64,000 bases of DNA from JAUILH01 sp964230215 (GTDB lineage: Bacteria; Bacteroidota; Bacteroidia; Flavobacteriales_D; JAUILH01), in assembly GCA_964230215.1 (NCBI GenBank), contig CAXRGQ010000004.1, forward strand, positions 62,001 to 126,000, given 5' to 3'. Below the pieces are notes generated by a model. It saw only the letters and a program-made list of their open reading frames with translations, was not told the DNA's origin and did no database searches. Made by a program: the position numbers and the translations under genes. Below, piece by piece: positions 1-8,986 of the stretch (position 1 is its first letter; each line of letters opens with the position of its first letter).

Positions 1-1523
1 CGGTGATGAATTTCCTTCAGCAACACTTCCTTTTCTTCCTTACTTAACAGCGTTTCTTTTAGCTCCTGATTGGTTTTTGCTAGGATGGCCTGACTGCGCC
101 GAACACTTCTGTTTCTCGAGTATAGGGCAAAAACTAGTAGCAATAATAGGATTACGCCTGCGAAATAGGCAATTTGAATGATGCGTTCACGTGACTGAAT
201 CCCCGTGTTTACCTCATCTTTTAATTCGGCCTCCCTGGCTTTGGAAAGTTTAACTTGGCGTTCGTTTTCACGGAGTTCTTCATCTCTCTCCATCTCAAAT
301 TGGGCTTGAATCTGGTAGATCATTCTCGTTTTCTCGCTTGAAAAGAGGGTGTCGTAAATAGTCTTGTATTCGTTCCAAGTGGCCCTGAAATTCTCGATAT
401 CGTTCAACCCAAGATAAATTTCATACTGCGTATCATAGATGTCTAACAGCAAATCAGCAGATCCACTTTTCTGTGCTAGCTCCAACCCGATTTTGGAGAA
501 ATAGAGTGCGCTATCAAGCATGCCTAAACCTAGATATGACTCAGATAATGCATCATAAGAGGAGGCTGAACTAAAATAGGAACCAAGTGATTCTTTCATT
601 TCAAGCGTCTGCTTTAATTGAGAAATAGCATTTCTATAGTTGCCCATGACATTCATACAGTTACCTACATTATGCATTACATTAGCTGCGTTTTTAGCAT
701 TGCCAATTTTCATGTGCAATTCGTAAGCCTTCATGTATTCGTTGAGTGCCTGATCATATTTGCCTTCAATCTTATAAAGCACCCCAGTATTGGCATGAAG
801 ATTTGCGATGGCGTTCTGATTTTTAGTTTGTTTAGCGAAGGTCATCGCGAGTTTGTAATAATACTCGGCCTTATTATAGTCTTTTTGATGTTTGTATATA
901 ACGCCAATGTTGGTGTATACCCCAGCTAGACCCCTTTGGTCCCCCAATTTATTATAGGCATCCTGCGCAACCAGATAGTGTTTAAGAGCCGCTTGATGAT
1001 TCCCAATATTCTTCTTACTTACACCTAGTCTATTATTTATCTCTGCTTGGAGATTGAGTGAATCTGCTGGAACGTAATCCAAGGCTTTACTGTAGCTTTT
1101 AATAGCACCGAGCATATCACCCACTCGGGATTTTAAAGCACCCTCCTCAGCGTAATAATGAATTTTTAAATAATCTGAGTCTGCTATTAGCTCATGAATA
1201 GTTTCCTCTGTTGATTTGAGTTTGGTTTTCTGTTTCCCTATAAAATAGAAAGCTTCTAGCTCGCACAGCGCATACAAATAACTAATGTCATTTATTTTTT
1301 TCGCATATTTTACATGAGCGAGATAATGCTTTTCTGATTTTTTACTTGAATCTTTCTGATAGGCTTTCGCTAAACTTAAGTGAGCATCACTCAGAATGTG
1401 GTCATCATCATTAGTAGATACAATGTTCTCTAGTGAGTCCGTATAATTAAAATCAATTCCTACGCCCGTTTTAGGAAAGATTATAAGTGATAAGAAAAAG
1501 GCAATGAAGCAAGTTTTAAGCAT
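1..1523 (-). CDS. TPR sensor histidine kinase, partial (C-terminus outside window)
   Basis: Reads on the minus strand from an ATG at 1523 and runs off the window start after 507 codons. An N-terminal signal peptide (MLKTCFIAFFLSLIIF) is followed by a long alpha-helical region with tetratricopeptide repeats, for example YTNIGVIYKHQKDYNKAEYY and HANTGVLYKIEGKYDQALNE. Then come a charged coiled coil, one membrane segment (IIQIAYFAGVILLLLVFALY), a second short coil, and finally the residues KEVLLKEIHHR. That last string is the start of the H-box of HisKA_2/HWE-type kinases, so the phosphoacceptor His is present but the ATP-binding domain lies outside the window. By family knowledge it is an inner-membrane kinase with a periplasmic TPR sensor. 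What it senses and its response regulator cannot be seen. Confidence 0.85.
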   Translation of the reverse strand, partial: MLKTCFIAFFLSLIIFPKTGVGIDFNYTDSLENIVSTNDDDHILSDAHLSLAKAYQKDSSKKSEKHYLAHVKYAKKINDISYLYALCELEAFYFIGKQKTKLKSTEETIHELIADSDYLKIHYYAEEGALKSRVGDMLGAIKSYSKALDYVPADSLNLQAEINNRLGVSKKNIGNHQAALKHYLVAQDAYNKLGDQRGLAGVYTNIGVIYKHQKDYNKAEYYYKLAMTFAKQTKNQNAIANLHANTGVLYKIEGKYDQALNEYMKAYELHMKIGNAKNAANVMHNVGNCMNVMGNYRNAISQLKQTLEMKESLGSYFSSASSYDALSESYLGLGMLDSALYFSKIGLELAQKSGSADLLLDIYDTQYEIYLGLNDIENFRATWNEYKTIYDTLFSSEKTRMIYQIQAQFEMERDEELRENERQVKLSKAREAELKDEVNTGIQSRERIIQIAYFAGVILLLLLVFALYSRNRSVRRSQAILAKTNQELKETLLSKEEKEVLLKEIHH

Positions 1524-1540
1524 TGCGTTCTAAATTACAA

Positions 1541-1828
1541 TTAATCTATTAAATCCATGGTCCATGCTTCTGGTTTTTCAATCATCCATGCTTTAACGGT
1601 TGGCCAAACTTTACCGAATAATTCAGATTCCCTATAAGCATTCAAGTGTTCTTCAGACTCCCATTTGCTAATAGTAAAAAACATGCCTTTTACATGTGCA
1701 TTCTCGTAAGCGTGCACCTCAATACATCCTTTGCGAGACCGAATATCATCTTTGATCGTCTCAAAGTAATTTAGAAATACCTCACGTTTATCAGTTGAGA
1801 ATGTGAGTTTTACAACACGTGTAATCAT
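1541..1828 (-). CDS. Antibiotic biosynthesis monooxygenase (ABM) domain protein
   Basis: A 95-residue protein with the ferredoxin-like ABM pattern: an N-terminal strand (ITRVVKLTF), a helix with a small-molecule-type loop (DDIRSRKGCIEVHAYEN), and the strand-turn FFTISKWESEEHLNAYRES that is typical of the family, where W and the following E/HL contact are conserved. Family members act as cofactor-free quinol or small-molecule monooxygenases, or simply as dimeric binders. Its ATG overlaps the stop of the upstream SAM hydroxide adenosyltransferase gene by 4 bases, so the two are probably translationally coupled. No substrate can be read from the sequence. Confidence 0.8.
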   Translation of the reverse strand: MITRVVKLTFSTDKREVFLNYFETIKDDIRSRKGCIEVHAYENAHVKGMFFTISKWESEEHLNAYRESELFGKVWPTVKAWMIEKPEAWTMDLID

Positions 1829-2673
1829 TCTAATTCAGATAAGTTTTGGGGTGATTTTTCAAATTCAAACCGCAATTGAGAGAATAGTTTTAGTCCAAAT
1901 AATGAGGCGGCGCCTCCTCCGGCTTCATTCGCCCCTCTGCAGACGGCTATTTCCACGTAACCTGTATTTGTATATAAGGCAATTATATCATTATCTGCAC
2001 CATCAGAGTAGTTCGAATGGATTGTGTTAATGCCGTAATCTGTATTTCTTATAAAGCAGGTAAATCGTCTACCATTCCGCACTTGTTCAAATACCGATTT
2101 ACTTAGGTTAGTGATACAGTTTCCATATCTGTCAATATGCATAATGTTGGCTGTTATACCATGCTCTGTAACTTGCGGCTCATAGTTTAGCACACGATTA
2201 ACACCGTTCTGTTTTGCCCCCAATACAGGTAGAGTCCCTCCATTGATTATATGACATGCCGCCATCGTAAATAAATCACGCATTACAAAGGGAGTGGATG
2301 GCACGGCTTGCGCGAGATGATCTAATGAATAGATCTCCAGATCCTCCTTATTCTCTATAATCAGTGAAAAGATGCCATTATCTGCTCCAATAAAGAAATG
2401 CTTATCATAATAGACTACTAGGTGTCTCACGTCTCCTAGGTTGTCATCAATTCTTGATTCGGAGTCCACACCAATAATATGCACAGTGCCTTCTGGGAAA
2501 TCTTTGTAAGAGTTTTTAACCATAAATGCGGCCTCATAATGGTTAAACGGGCTGACATCATGTGAAATGTCAATCACCTTTATGTCGATATTCTGTTTCG
2601 CAATGGCACCTTTTACAGATCCTACATAAGAATCTTTAGTGCCCATATCGCTTGTTAAGGTAATTATGCCCAT
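1825..2673 (-). CDS. SAM hydroxide adenosyltransferase (DUF62/SAM hydrolase)
   Basis: A 282-residue protein that begins with the family hallmark ITLTSDMGTKDSYVGSVKG and continues with IDISHDVSPFNHYEAAFM, GTVHIIGVD and DRYGNCITNLS. This is the fold of the fluorinase/chlorinase relatives; the widespread bacterial form adds water-derived hydroxide to S-adenosylmethionine, giving adenosine and methionine. A conserved Asp after TSDMG and the DRYGN loop of the C-terminal barrel are present. Length is normal. It is the first gene of a two-gene unit with the ABM protein and diverges from phoH. Its cellular purpose is not established for the family. Confidence 0.88.
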   Translation of the reverse strand: MGIITLTSDMGTKDSYVGSVKGAIAKQNIDIKVIDISHDVSPFNHYEAAFMVKNSYKDFPEGTVHIIGVDSESRIDDNLGDVRHLVVYYDKHFFIGADNGIFSLIIENKEDLEIYSLDHLAQAVPSTPFVMRDLFTMAACHIINGGTLPVLGAKQNGVNRVLNYEPQVTEHGITANIMHIDRYGNCITNLSKSVFEQVRNGRRFTCFIRNTDYGINTIHSNYSDGADNDIIALYTNTGYVEIAVCRGANEAGGGAASLFGLKLFSQLRFEFEKSPQNLSELE

Positions 2674-2751
2674 GTGTTATTCTTAATTGCTAAATAACTA
2701 AATTCGCATCAAATTTACGATTATAATAGGCATCAAATTATTTAGAGGATT

Positions 2752-3687
2752 TTGTTAGAAAAAGAAATTGTAATAGATCAGCTTGATCCGGTAGTTATTC
2801 TGGGGGTTAACAATAAAAAACTGACACACATAAGGAGATTATTTCCTAAGAACAAAATAATATCGCGTGGCAATGTTCTAAAGGTTTATGGCAGTGAAGA
2901 GGAGATAAAGACGTTTTCTGTTTTTTTTGAGAGAGCTGTAAAGTTTTATAATAAGTTCAATCGCTTATCTACCGCAGATATGGACGGTATATTTGGTGAT
3001 GCAGAGAGTAAGATAGCGAATTCTGAAGACGACAAAGTGATTGTTTACGGTAATGGAGGCGTTCACATCAAGGCTCGGACACCTAATCAAATTCGTATGG
3101 TGGAAGAAATCGTGTCCAACGATATGATGTTTGCGATTGGGCCTGCTGGAACGGGAAAAACATATACAGCTGTGGCGCTTGCGGTTAAAGCACTAAAGGA
3201 TAAACAAGTTCGTAAGATTATTCTTACCAGACCTGCTGTTGAAGCAGGGGAGAACCTTGGGTTTCTACCTGGAGATTTAAAAGAGAAACTAGATCCATAT
3301 CTGCAACCTTTGTATGATGCGCTAAGAGATATGATTCCAAGAGAAAAATTGGCGGATTATCTTGAGGAAGGGGTGATTCAAATAGCACCATTGGCTTTTA
3401 TGCGTGGGCGTACCTTGGATAAGGCCTTTGTTATACTTGATGAGGCTCAGAATGCAACCGAATCGCAAATTAAAATGTTTTTAACGCGTATGGGGCAATC
3501 TGCAAAGTTTGTAATTACTGGAGACGAAACGCAGGTGGATTTGCCTAAACATCAACCCTCTGGATTAGTTAAAGCACTGCGTATTTTAGACGGAATAGAT
3601 GGAATCAGTATAGTGCGTTTGGATGGTAAAGATGTCATTCGCCATCCACTAGTAAAGAAAGTTATTAATGCATTTGAAAATAAATAG
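2752..3687 (+). CDS. phoH: PhoH-family ATPase
   Basis: A 311-residue P-loop protein. An N-terminal KH-like segment (about residues 1-90) precedes Walker A GPAGTGKT at residues 130-137 and Walker B FVILDEAQNA near residue 227; TGDETQVDLP and the arginine-containing C-terminal helices follow, matching PhoH in order and length. PhoH proteins are cytoplasmic ATPases, sometimes fused or linked to RNases, and are thought to act in RNA metabolism. The frame opens with TTG at 2752, with AGAGG a few bases upstream; no in-frame ATG lies near the expected N-terminus, so TTG is the likely start. purC begins two bases after the stop, suggesting co-transcription. Confidence 0.93.
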   Translation: MLEKEIVIDQLDPVVILGVNNKKLTHIRRLFPKNKIISRGNVLKVYGSEEEIKTFSVFFERAVKFYNKFNRLSTADMDGIFGDAESKIANSEDDKVIVYGNGGVHIKARTPNQIRMVEEIVSNDMMFAIGPAGTGKTYTAVALAVKALKDKQVRKIILTRPAVEAGENLGFLPGDLKEKLDPYLQPLYDALRDMIPREKLADYLEEGVIQIAPLAFMRGRTLDKAFVILDEAQNATESQIKMFLTRMGQSAKFVITGDETQVDLPKHQPSGLVKALRILDGIDGISIVRLDGKDVIRHPLVKKVINAFENK

Positions 3688-3689
3688 TA

Positions 3690-4637
3690 ATGAGTCAAGT
3701 AATTACCAACAGTACATTTAATTTCCCTAATCAGATTTTTGTTTATAACGGAAAGGTGAGAGATGTATATACGCTGGAAAACGGAATCTTAGTAATGGTG
3801 GCTAGTGACAGAATTTCAGCCTTCGACTGTGTTTTGCCAAAGGGAATACCATTCAAGGGGCAGGTTTTGAATCAATTAGCAGCAAAGTTTTTGGATGCAA
3901 CCAGTGATATTGTGCCAAACTGGAAGATATCAAGTCCAGATCCGAATGTGACCATAGGACATGCTTGCGAACCGTTCAAGGTCGAAATGGTAATTCGTGG
4001 TTATCTAACAGGACATGCTTGGAGAGAATACAGAGATGGAAAAAGAATTCTATGTGGTGTTAGTATGCCAGACGGAATGGTAGAGAATCAAAAATTCGAT
4101 GAGCCAATAATTACGCCAACAACAAAGGCTGCAAAGGGCCACGACGAAGATATATCTAGAGAAGAGATTCTTAAGCAAGGGATAGTGTCTGAAGAAGACT
4201 ATCTAGTTTTGGAGAAGTATACAAGAGCCTTATTTCAGAGAGGAACTGAGCTAGCCGCAAAAATGGGGTTAATTTTAGTAGACACTAAGTATGAATTCGG
4301 GAAAAAAGACGGTAAAATCTACTTAATAGATGAAATCCATACACCGGATTCTTCTCGTTATTTTTATAGTGACTCATACGAAGAGAACTTGGCTAAGGGC
4401 TTGCCTCAAAAACAATTAAGTAAGGAGTTCGTTCGTCAATGGTTAATAGCGAATGGTTTTCAGGGCAAGGAAGGTCAAACGATACCTGAAATGTCAGACG
4501 ATTATGTTAACTCAGTGAGTGAGCGTTATATCGAGCTTTACGAAAAAGTGAGCGGTGAGACTTTTGTAAAGGCTGAAACTGGAGATATGAAGGCTAGGAT
4601 AGAGGAGAACGTTAAAATGGCATTACAATCAATTTAG
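3690..4637 (+). CDS. purC: Phosphoribosylaminoimidazole-succinocarboxamide synthase
   Basis: A 315-residue SAICAR synthetase that ligates aspartate to CAIR in purine biosynthesis. The signature blocks are present: YNGKVRDVYTL (nucleotide-binding loop), ASDRISAFDCVLP, VEMVIRGYLTGHAWREY, PTTKAAKGHDEDIS and LIDEIHTPDSSRY. The length and the extended C-terminus are those of the long (yeast-like) form common in Bacteroidota rather than the roughly 240-residue E. coli form. It starts with ATG two bases after phoH and its last nine bases overlap the 3' end of the convergent HEAT-repeat gene. Confidence 0.97.
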   Translation: MSQVITNSTFNFPNQIFVYNGKVRDVYTLENGILVMVASDRISAFDCVLPKGIPFKGQVLNQLAAKFLDATSDIVPNWKISSPDPNVTIGHACEPFKVEMVIRGYLTGHAWREYRDGKRILCGVSMPDGMVENQKFDEPIITPTTKAAKGHDEDISREEILKQGIVSEEDYLVLEKYTRALFQRGTELAAKMGLILVDTKYEFGKKDGKIYLIDEIHTPDSSRYFYSDSYEENLAKGLPQKQLSKEFVRQWLIANGFQGKEGQTIPEMSDDYVNSVSERYIELYEKVSGETFVKAETGDMKARIEENVKMALQSI

Positions 4638-5174
4638 GTTAACAGATTGCTCCATTTCTTTTATTACAACTAATATATCCTTAAGCAGCGCGGTTTTGTC
4701 ATCTTCAGGATGCTTTGAAAAGTAATCTTTTAGTAATAGCAAAGACTCATTTACCTCAGCTTCCGGGAAGGGTGGTTCTATATTGTTGATAACCGTTGAT
4801 GATTCAAGAGCGACCATGAAATCACCTTTAATTGCTTCATTAACAAACAAGCTAATATGTTCGTTAGGATTAAGCGGGCAATTCCAGAATATGCTAATCA
4901 ACTCTGCTTTAACCGTTTTGAATTCATCCGATTTAATAGCATCAATAATCATAGGGAGCGCCTTACTGTCCTTTAAATCAAGCAGGAAGTTTTTAACATC
5001 ATCTCTAACTTCTTCACTATCGTGATGGATCAATAAATCCAGAATTTCCGCAAATATTTTTTCATTACCGTGAACTTTACTCTGTTTAATAGCACGCTTA
5101 ACTATTTTAATATCATTGGATTTCAAACTATTGATAATCTCTTTTGTCTTTTTAGTATCAATTGTGGCACTCAT
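4629..5174 (-). CDS. HEAT-repeat-like protein
   Basis: A predicted 181-residue all-helical cytoplasmic protein. Helical pairs such as KIFAEILDLLIHHDSEEVRD and DSKALPMIIDAIKSDEFKTV have the spacing of HEAT/armadillo repeats. I place the start at the ATG at 5174 (MSATIDTKK), not at the in-frame ATG 14 codons upstream, because a promoter-like TATCTTCG lies on this strand at 5206-5199, inside the longer version. It has no catalytic motif, signal peptide or known partner. Its 3' end overlaps purC tail to tail. A scaffold or adaptor role is inference from the fold. Confidence 0.75.
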   Translation of the reverse strand: MSATIDTKKTKEIINSLKSNDIKIVKRAIKQSKVHGNEKIFAEILDLLIHHDSEEVRDDVKNFLLDLKDSKALPMIIDAIKSDEFKTVKAELISIFWNCPLNPNEHISLFVNEAIKGDFMVALESSTVINNIEPPFPEAEVNESLLLLKDYFSKHPEDDKTALLKDILVVIKEMEQSVNLN

Positions 5175-5267
5175 ATTGCTGCTTATATTTTCGGGCGGCG
5201 AAGATACAAATTTCAATGCGAGTAGACTATTTTAAAAGAGCATAGTTGAAAACTATAAAGCAAAAAA

Positions 5268-5298
5268 TTGTATTTTTAAAGCTGCTTGGCTAAATTTG
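5268..5298 (+). promoter_or_regulatory. Bacteroidota-type promoter for the small secreted protein
   Basis: TTG at 5268-5270, a 20-base spacer and TAAATTTG at 5291-5298 match the -33/-7 elements (TTG and TAnnTTTG) of the primary sigma factor in this phylum. The ATG of the gene follows 16 bases after the -7 element. Confidence 0.55.
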
Positions 5299-5313
5299 TA
5301 AAGCTACTTAGTA

Positions 5314-5784
5314 ATGAATAGAATGTATAAAACACTGTTAGTTGGTCTTGGAGTATTAACACTTCCGCTTTTGATGTCTATGGAAGAAAAGGCTGAATTG
5401 TCAGGTTATACGCCAAGGGACACATATGAATTTCAGATTTCTGGTCAAATATTTGACAAACAAAGCGGTGTTTCAATAAGTAATGCAAATGTAAAAGTAG
5501 AGCATAAGCATGTTGAGCTATCTAGCAGTCCATCAGATGATGACGGAAAGTACGAGCTTAAGTTCGAATCTACAATTGATTATAAGCCAGACCAACTTAA
5601 CTTTATTGTTACGAGAGATGGCTACAGAGATAAGCGTGTATCAAACGTGCCAGTAGTTTCTGGGGCTCCAAGTATTGTGAATTTTAAATTGGAAAGAAAA
5701 CCTGTTCAGGTTAAGAGAGATCCACACGCTCAGAGATGGGAGACTATCGAGTATCTTAAAGAAGTAAACAGATACGGTTACTAG
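5314..5784 (+). CDS. Secreted protein with carboxypeptidase-regulatory-like fold
   Basis: 156 residues. A signal peptide (MNRMYKTLLVGLGVLTLPLLMSM) leads to one beta-sandwich domain, about residues 40-125, with the recognisable pattern FQISGQIFDKQSGVSISNAN, then DDDGKYELKF and the aromatic turn GYRDKRV. This is the CarboxypepD_reg/Cna-B-like fold often attached to the N-terminus of TonB receptors, here as a stand-alone domain. The charged C-terminal tail (ERKPVQVKRDPHAQRWETIE) is unlike a T9SS sorting domain. No lipobox is seen, so it is probably periplasmic. Function unknown. Confidence 0.75.
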   Translation: MNRMYKTLLVGLGVLTLPLLMSMEEKAELSGYTPRDTYEFQISGQIFDKQSGVSISNANVKVEHKHVELSSSPSDDDGKYELKFESTIDYKPDQLNFIVTRDGYRDKRVSNVPVVSGAPSIVNFKLERKPVQVKRDPHAQRWETIEYLKEVNRYGY

Positions 5785-6437
5785 TAGTTTCGAGCACCAA
5801 ACAACAAACTTCCTATTCTTACCATCGTCGAGCCTTCTTCAATGGCGATTAGGTAATCACCACTCATACCCATACTAACAACATCAAAATCCTGCTTATC
5901 CTTAAAATGGCTTGTTTTAAGTGATTCGAAACATGATTTAAGTCGCTTAAATTCTGCTCTTATCTGTGCTGAATCCTCTGTAAAGGTCGCCATGCCCATA
6001 ACACCGCGTATGTTAAGGTTAACTAAGTCAAGACTCAGTAATTCTTCAATCAGCTCAAAATTATCTGGTGAAAAACCGTACTTACTCTCCTCATCGGCTA
6101 TATGGAATTGAAGAAGAACATCTATTTGTTTATCGTGCCTTGCCGCTTGTTTGTTGATTTCAGCGGCTAGTTTAACCGAGTCAACACTATGAATCATACT
6201 AGCTACAGGTACAATATGTTTAGCTTTCTTGCTCTGCAAATGACCTATAAAGTGCCATTGAATGTCTTTCGGCAATATCTCAGACTTCTCAACACACTCC
6301 TGCACTCGGTTTTCACCAAAAACGCGTTGTCCCTTATCGTAAAGTGCTTTAATCGCATCAACAGGTTTCGTTTTGGAAACGGCAACTAACTGCACATTAC
6401 TCGGAATGCTTTCTAGAATCTCATCGTATGATTTCAT
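5781..6437 (-). CDS. yggS: YggS-family PLP-binding protein
   Basis: A 218-residue member of the PLP homeostasis protein family (PLPBP/YggS): a single alanine-racemase-like TIM barrel. The PLP lysine sits in VAVSKTKPVDAIKALYD; further blocks are FGENRVQEC, WHFIGHLQSKKAKHIV, IHSVDSVKLAAEIN, GVMGMATFTED and the C-terminal VSMGMSGDYLIAIEEGSTMVRIGS with the phosphate-binding GSTMVRIG. Family members bind PLP without known enzymatic activity and buffer vitamin B6 pools. It converges with the preceding gene with a 4-base overlap, and its 5' end faces the riboswitch promoter. Confidence 0.95.
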   Translation of the reverse strand: MKSYDEILESIPSNVQLVAVSKTKPVDAIKALYDKGQRVFGENRVQECVEKSEILPKDIQWHFIGHLQSKKAKHIVPVASMIHSVDSVKLAAEINKQAARHDKQIDVLLQFHIADEESKYGFSPDNFELIEELLSLDLVNLNIRGVMGMATFTEDSAQIRAEFKRLKSCFESLKTSHFKDKQDFDVVSMGMSGDYLIAIEEGSTMVRIGSLLFGARNY

Positions 6438-6477
6438 GTGGCAAAAATATTATTCGGAAAACTAATATCAAAATGCC

Positions 6478-6485
6478 TATATTTG
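6478..6485 (+). promoter_or_regulatory. -7 element ahead of the cobalamin riboswitch
   Basis: TATATTTG is a perfect TAnnTTTG match. It lies about 20-25 bases before the first recognisable aptamer sequence, the distance expected for the start of a riboswitch leader. No convincing TTG -33 element was seen at the ideal spacing. Confidence 0.5.
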
Positions 6486-6504
6486 CAGCGCATTTTGGTT
6501 TACA

Positions 6505-6645
6505 TCTAGTATGTAATTAAAAGGGAATCCCGTGAGAATCGGGAGCTTTTCCTGAAGCTGTAAGCCTCTATGGTTAGAACACACGTCACTGAGAAATTGG
6601 GAAGACATCTAACTACGGGGTAAGCCAGAAGACCTGCCAGTATGC
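6505..6645 (+). ncRNA. Cobalamin (B12) riboswitch aptamer
   Basis: The leader contains the ordered conserved blocks of the cobalamin aptamer: AAAAGGGAATCCCGTGAGAA at about 6519-6538, GAAGCTGTAAGC near 6554, CACTGAGAAATTGGGAAG near 6587-6604, and the B12 box AAGCCAGAAGACCTGCCA at 6622-6639. Order and spacing match the family closely; the outer boundaries are approximate. It precedes a four-gene operon with a BtuB-like receptor, so binding of adenosyl- or methylcobalamin should shut off expression of a B12 uptake system when the vitamin is plentiful. Confidence 0.95.
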
Positions 6646-6678
6646 GAGAATGATAATGCTTTCAGGATAAAGGCATGT

Positions 6679-6709
6679 CAAGATTCTAAGGACTCTTGCG
6701 TACGTTTTT
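6679..6709 (+). terminator. Possible riboswitch expression platform
   Basis: Downstream of the aptamer, CAAGATTC (6679-6686) can pair with GACTCTTG (6691-6698) with one mismatch around a TAAG loop, and a run of five T follows at 6705-6709. This could be a ligand-controlled terminator, but the T run is displaced by six bases, so control of translation of the first gene is an equally good reading. Confidence 0.3.
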
Positions 6710-6744
6710 CTGGAGCACAATGTGTAATTTAAACTTGTTTTAAA

Positions 6745-8034
6745 ATGAAGAAAACAACATTGGTGCTTGCAGTTAGCTGTTTAATAGGACATTCAGCCAA
6801 CTCACAACTTTTATCTACTCCAGTGCCAGTAGAACTTATTATTGCGAATGGCGGTACATTCGAGTTTGCTCAACCTTATCAAGATCATGCGACTATAGGT
6901 CGTTATGACGTGAATTCAGGTGCTTACTCTGTTTTTGATACCATTAGAGTTGAATCCGTTGCAGATGTCGCATGCACATACGGAGGAGATTTCGGTCCGT
7001 TTAATATTTATGTTGCAGCTCAAGACTCCCTAGTAGCGTATGATCTCAACTATGACAGAATAAATTCGGTGTATTTCGAAAGCCTCAGATCTGTCGCAGC
7101 TTTCCAAAGTGATGATATGGTGGTAGCAGGTACATGGTTTGGCTCTGCAAATGCTGTAACAGTATATGACATGCAATTAATGCCGTCATTCTCGATAAGT
7201 AAGACTGATCTGCCGTATGCAATTTATGATGCTCAGTTAATTGGTGATAGTTTATATGTTTCGTACAATTTTCCATCAGTTGTTGATGGCTGTCCACCGT
7301 ATGGGTGTTATGCGGATAGTATGGGAATGCTAGGGGTGATTCATGTTCCAACGCAATCCTATGTGCGTTCAATTAATTTGGGCACGGATGCCGCTGGTGT
7401 AAGGGAATTATCGGTACAAGGGTCAACTATTCTGGCTTCTTGCACAAGCTCTGGTAATATTCTTGAGTATGAAACTAACTCAGGAGCTACAACAGTGCTA
7501 AATGAGTCTTTAGCTTCAAGTCTTAATGAATTAGCATTGGATCAAGGACTAGCTTATATAAGTGGTTCTGATGTCAAAAAGTATGACGGCACCACTGCGT
7601 CAGTGACAGGTATAACAAATATTTTCCCAATGGCAGGATTCTATGATGATGTTTATACCACGTATTATTACACCGATACAGATTATGCTTCATACGGTAC
7701 TTTGTATGTTAAGAATAGTTCAGATAATCATATCGACACTGTTGCAGTTGATATTTCTCCAGAGGCAATTGCTATGCACTACGATATGGTAGGCAGTACA
7801 AACGATAGAGCTCATCAGGCATTCGATATTTATCCTAATCCAGCAAAAGATAATATCAGAATTAGCGTAAGTGATTTCGAACAAATGAATATTTACAATA
7901 TAGGTGGAAGCCTTATTAAATCATTTAACAAATCATCTAGCGTTTACAATGTGTCAGATTTAGCACCGGGCGTATATTCAATTCACATACTAAGCAATAA
8001 TACATCTTATGTTCAGAAGCTTATTATTCGCTAG
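6745..8034 (+). CDS. Beta-propeller surface protein with T9SS sorting domain
   Basis: 429 residues: a signal peptide (MKKTTLVLAVSCLIGHSANS), a long region of short beta-strand repeats of YncE/DUF5074 propeller type (for example FGPFNIYVAAQDSLVAYDLN and ELALDQGLAYISGSDVKKYD), and a C-terminal T9SS type A sorting domain from about residue 356 (FDIYPNPAKDNIRISV ... IYNIGGSLIKSF ... LAPGVYSIHI). It would be exported by the type IX system and held at the cell surface. It is the first gene after the cobalamin riboswitch, which makes it a candidate surface B12-binding protein analogous to BtuG, although BtuG itself is a lipoprotein. The next gene overlaps its 3' end by 26 bases. Confidence 0.8.
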   Translation: MKKTTLVLAVSCLIGHSANSQLLSTPVPVELIIANGGTFEFAQPYQDHATIGRYDVNSGAYSVFDTIRVESVADVACTYGGDFGPFNIYVAAQDSLVAYDLNYDRINSVYFESLRSVAAFQSDDMVVAGTWFGSANAVTVYDMQLMPSFSISKTDLPYAIYDAQLIGDSLYVSYNFPSVVDGCPPYGCYADSMGMLGVIHVPTQSYVRSINLGTDAAGVRELSVQGSTILASCTSSGNILEYETNSGATTVLNESLASSLNELALDQGLAYISGSDVKKYDGTTASVTGITNIFPMAGFYDDVYTTYYYTDTDYASYGTLYVKNSSDNHIDTVAVDISPEAIAMHYDMVGSTNDRAHQAFDIYPNPAKDNIRISVSDFEQMNIYNIGGSLIKSFNKSSSVYNVSDLAPGVYSIHILSNNTSYVQKLIIR

Positions 8035-8986
8035 TATACTTTGGCAAACATCTCTTAGTTTTGCGCAGGGGCCTTACGCCCCTGCCGCAGGACAAACAGG
8101 TACAACAGCTATTCACAGAGACTCATCGATAATCCAAGATTGGTGCACTTTTGTAAGTTTTGAAGCTGGTTATTTGGATGTGGCAGACAAAGCTCAAGGA
8201 ATCATGGCTGCTACAGGTACTATAAATGTATCAGGATATGCCGACGGCTCTGTATTAAGCTTGGGTGACTCAGGTGAGGTTGTTTTGTCGTTTAATCAAG
8301 CAATTTATAATGGAATAGGACCAGATTTTGCCGTGTTCGAAAACAGCTTTAGCGATACATTTCTAGAGCTAGCCAAGGTGTTTGTTAGTAGTGATGGTGT
8401 GAATTACGTTGAATTCCCATCTCATTCAAACACCCCAGATCACAGCGGAATAGGTGGATTTGGTACGCTTGATCCTACGGATTTGCATAATCTAGCGGGT
8501 AAATACCGAGCGCAATACGGTACGCCATTCGACTTAGAGGATTTAATTGATTCTGCTGGCATAAATGTCAATCATATAAGCCATGTAAAGTTAATTGATT
8601 GCGTGGGTACAAGTGACTTTAATTACGCATCAAAGGATAGTTACGGCAATAAGATAATTGATCCGTACCCAACGAATTTTCAAGGAGGTGGTTTTGATTT
8701 GGATGCCATAGCCGCCATCAACATCTCGCCACTTGCTAGTGTGGATGAAATAGCACTTGATATAAGTTGTTATCCGAATCCAGCGAACGAGTATGTCAGT
8801 GTAAAGTCAACATTGTCAATAAACTATCAATTGTATTCGTTAGATGGTCAACTAATGCGCTCTGATAGTAATAGAAGTGGGCGACACACCATAATACTTA
8901 GTGACTTACCAAACGGTATTTTCGTTTTGAGGGTCACTTCTGATAATGGGTTAAGTAAAACCACTAAAATCAGTGTTTATCACTAG
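8009..8986 (+). CDS. Discoidin-like cell-surface protein with T9SS sorting domain
   Basis: 325 residues with a signal peptide (MFRSLLFASILWQTSLSFAQ), a jelly-roll-like domain at about residues 25-240 carrying the blocks GPDFAVFENSF, VFVSSDGVNYVEFPS and HVKLIDCVG, and a C-terminal T9SS type A domain (ISCYPNPANEYVSV ... QLYSLDGQLMRSD ... LPNGIFVLRV). The FENSF/SSDG motif is a pattern I associate with surface proteins that sit beside B12-type TonB receptors; this association is from memory. The ATG at 8009 lies inside the preceding gene, but it gives a perfect signal peptide. The following receptor overlaps by 14 bases, so all are translationally coupled. A ligand-capture or docking role is inferred. 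Confidence 0.75.
   Translation: MFRSLLFASILWQTSLSFAQGPYAPAAGQTGTTAIHRDSSIIQDWCTFVSFEAGYLDVADKAQGIMAATGTINVSGYADGSVLSLGDSGEVVLSFNQAIYNGIGPDFAVFENSFSDTFLELAKVFVSSDGVNYVEFPSHSNTPDHSGIGGFGTLDPTDLHNLAGKYRAQYGTPFDLEDLIDSAGINVNHISHVKLIDCVGTSDFNYASKDSYGNKIIDPYPTNFQGGGFDLDAIAAINISPLASVDEIALDISCYPNPANEYVSVKSTLSINYQLYSLDGQLMRSDSNRSGRHTIILSDLPNGIFVLRVTSDNGLSKTTKISVYH

Noticed and set aside
618..929. A 103-residue plus-strand frame in the first kilobase
   Set aside because: It is antisense to the TPR region of the sensor kinase, which has a continuous, motif-bearing frame.
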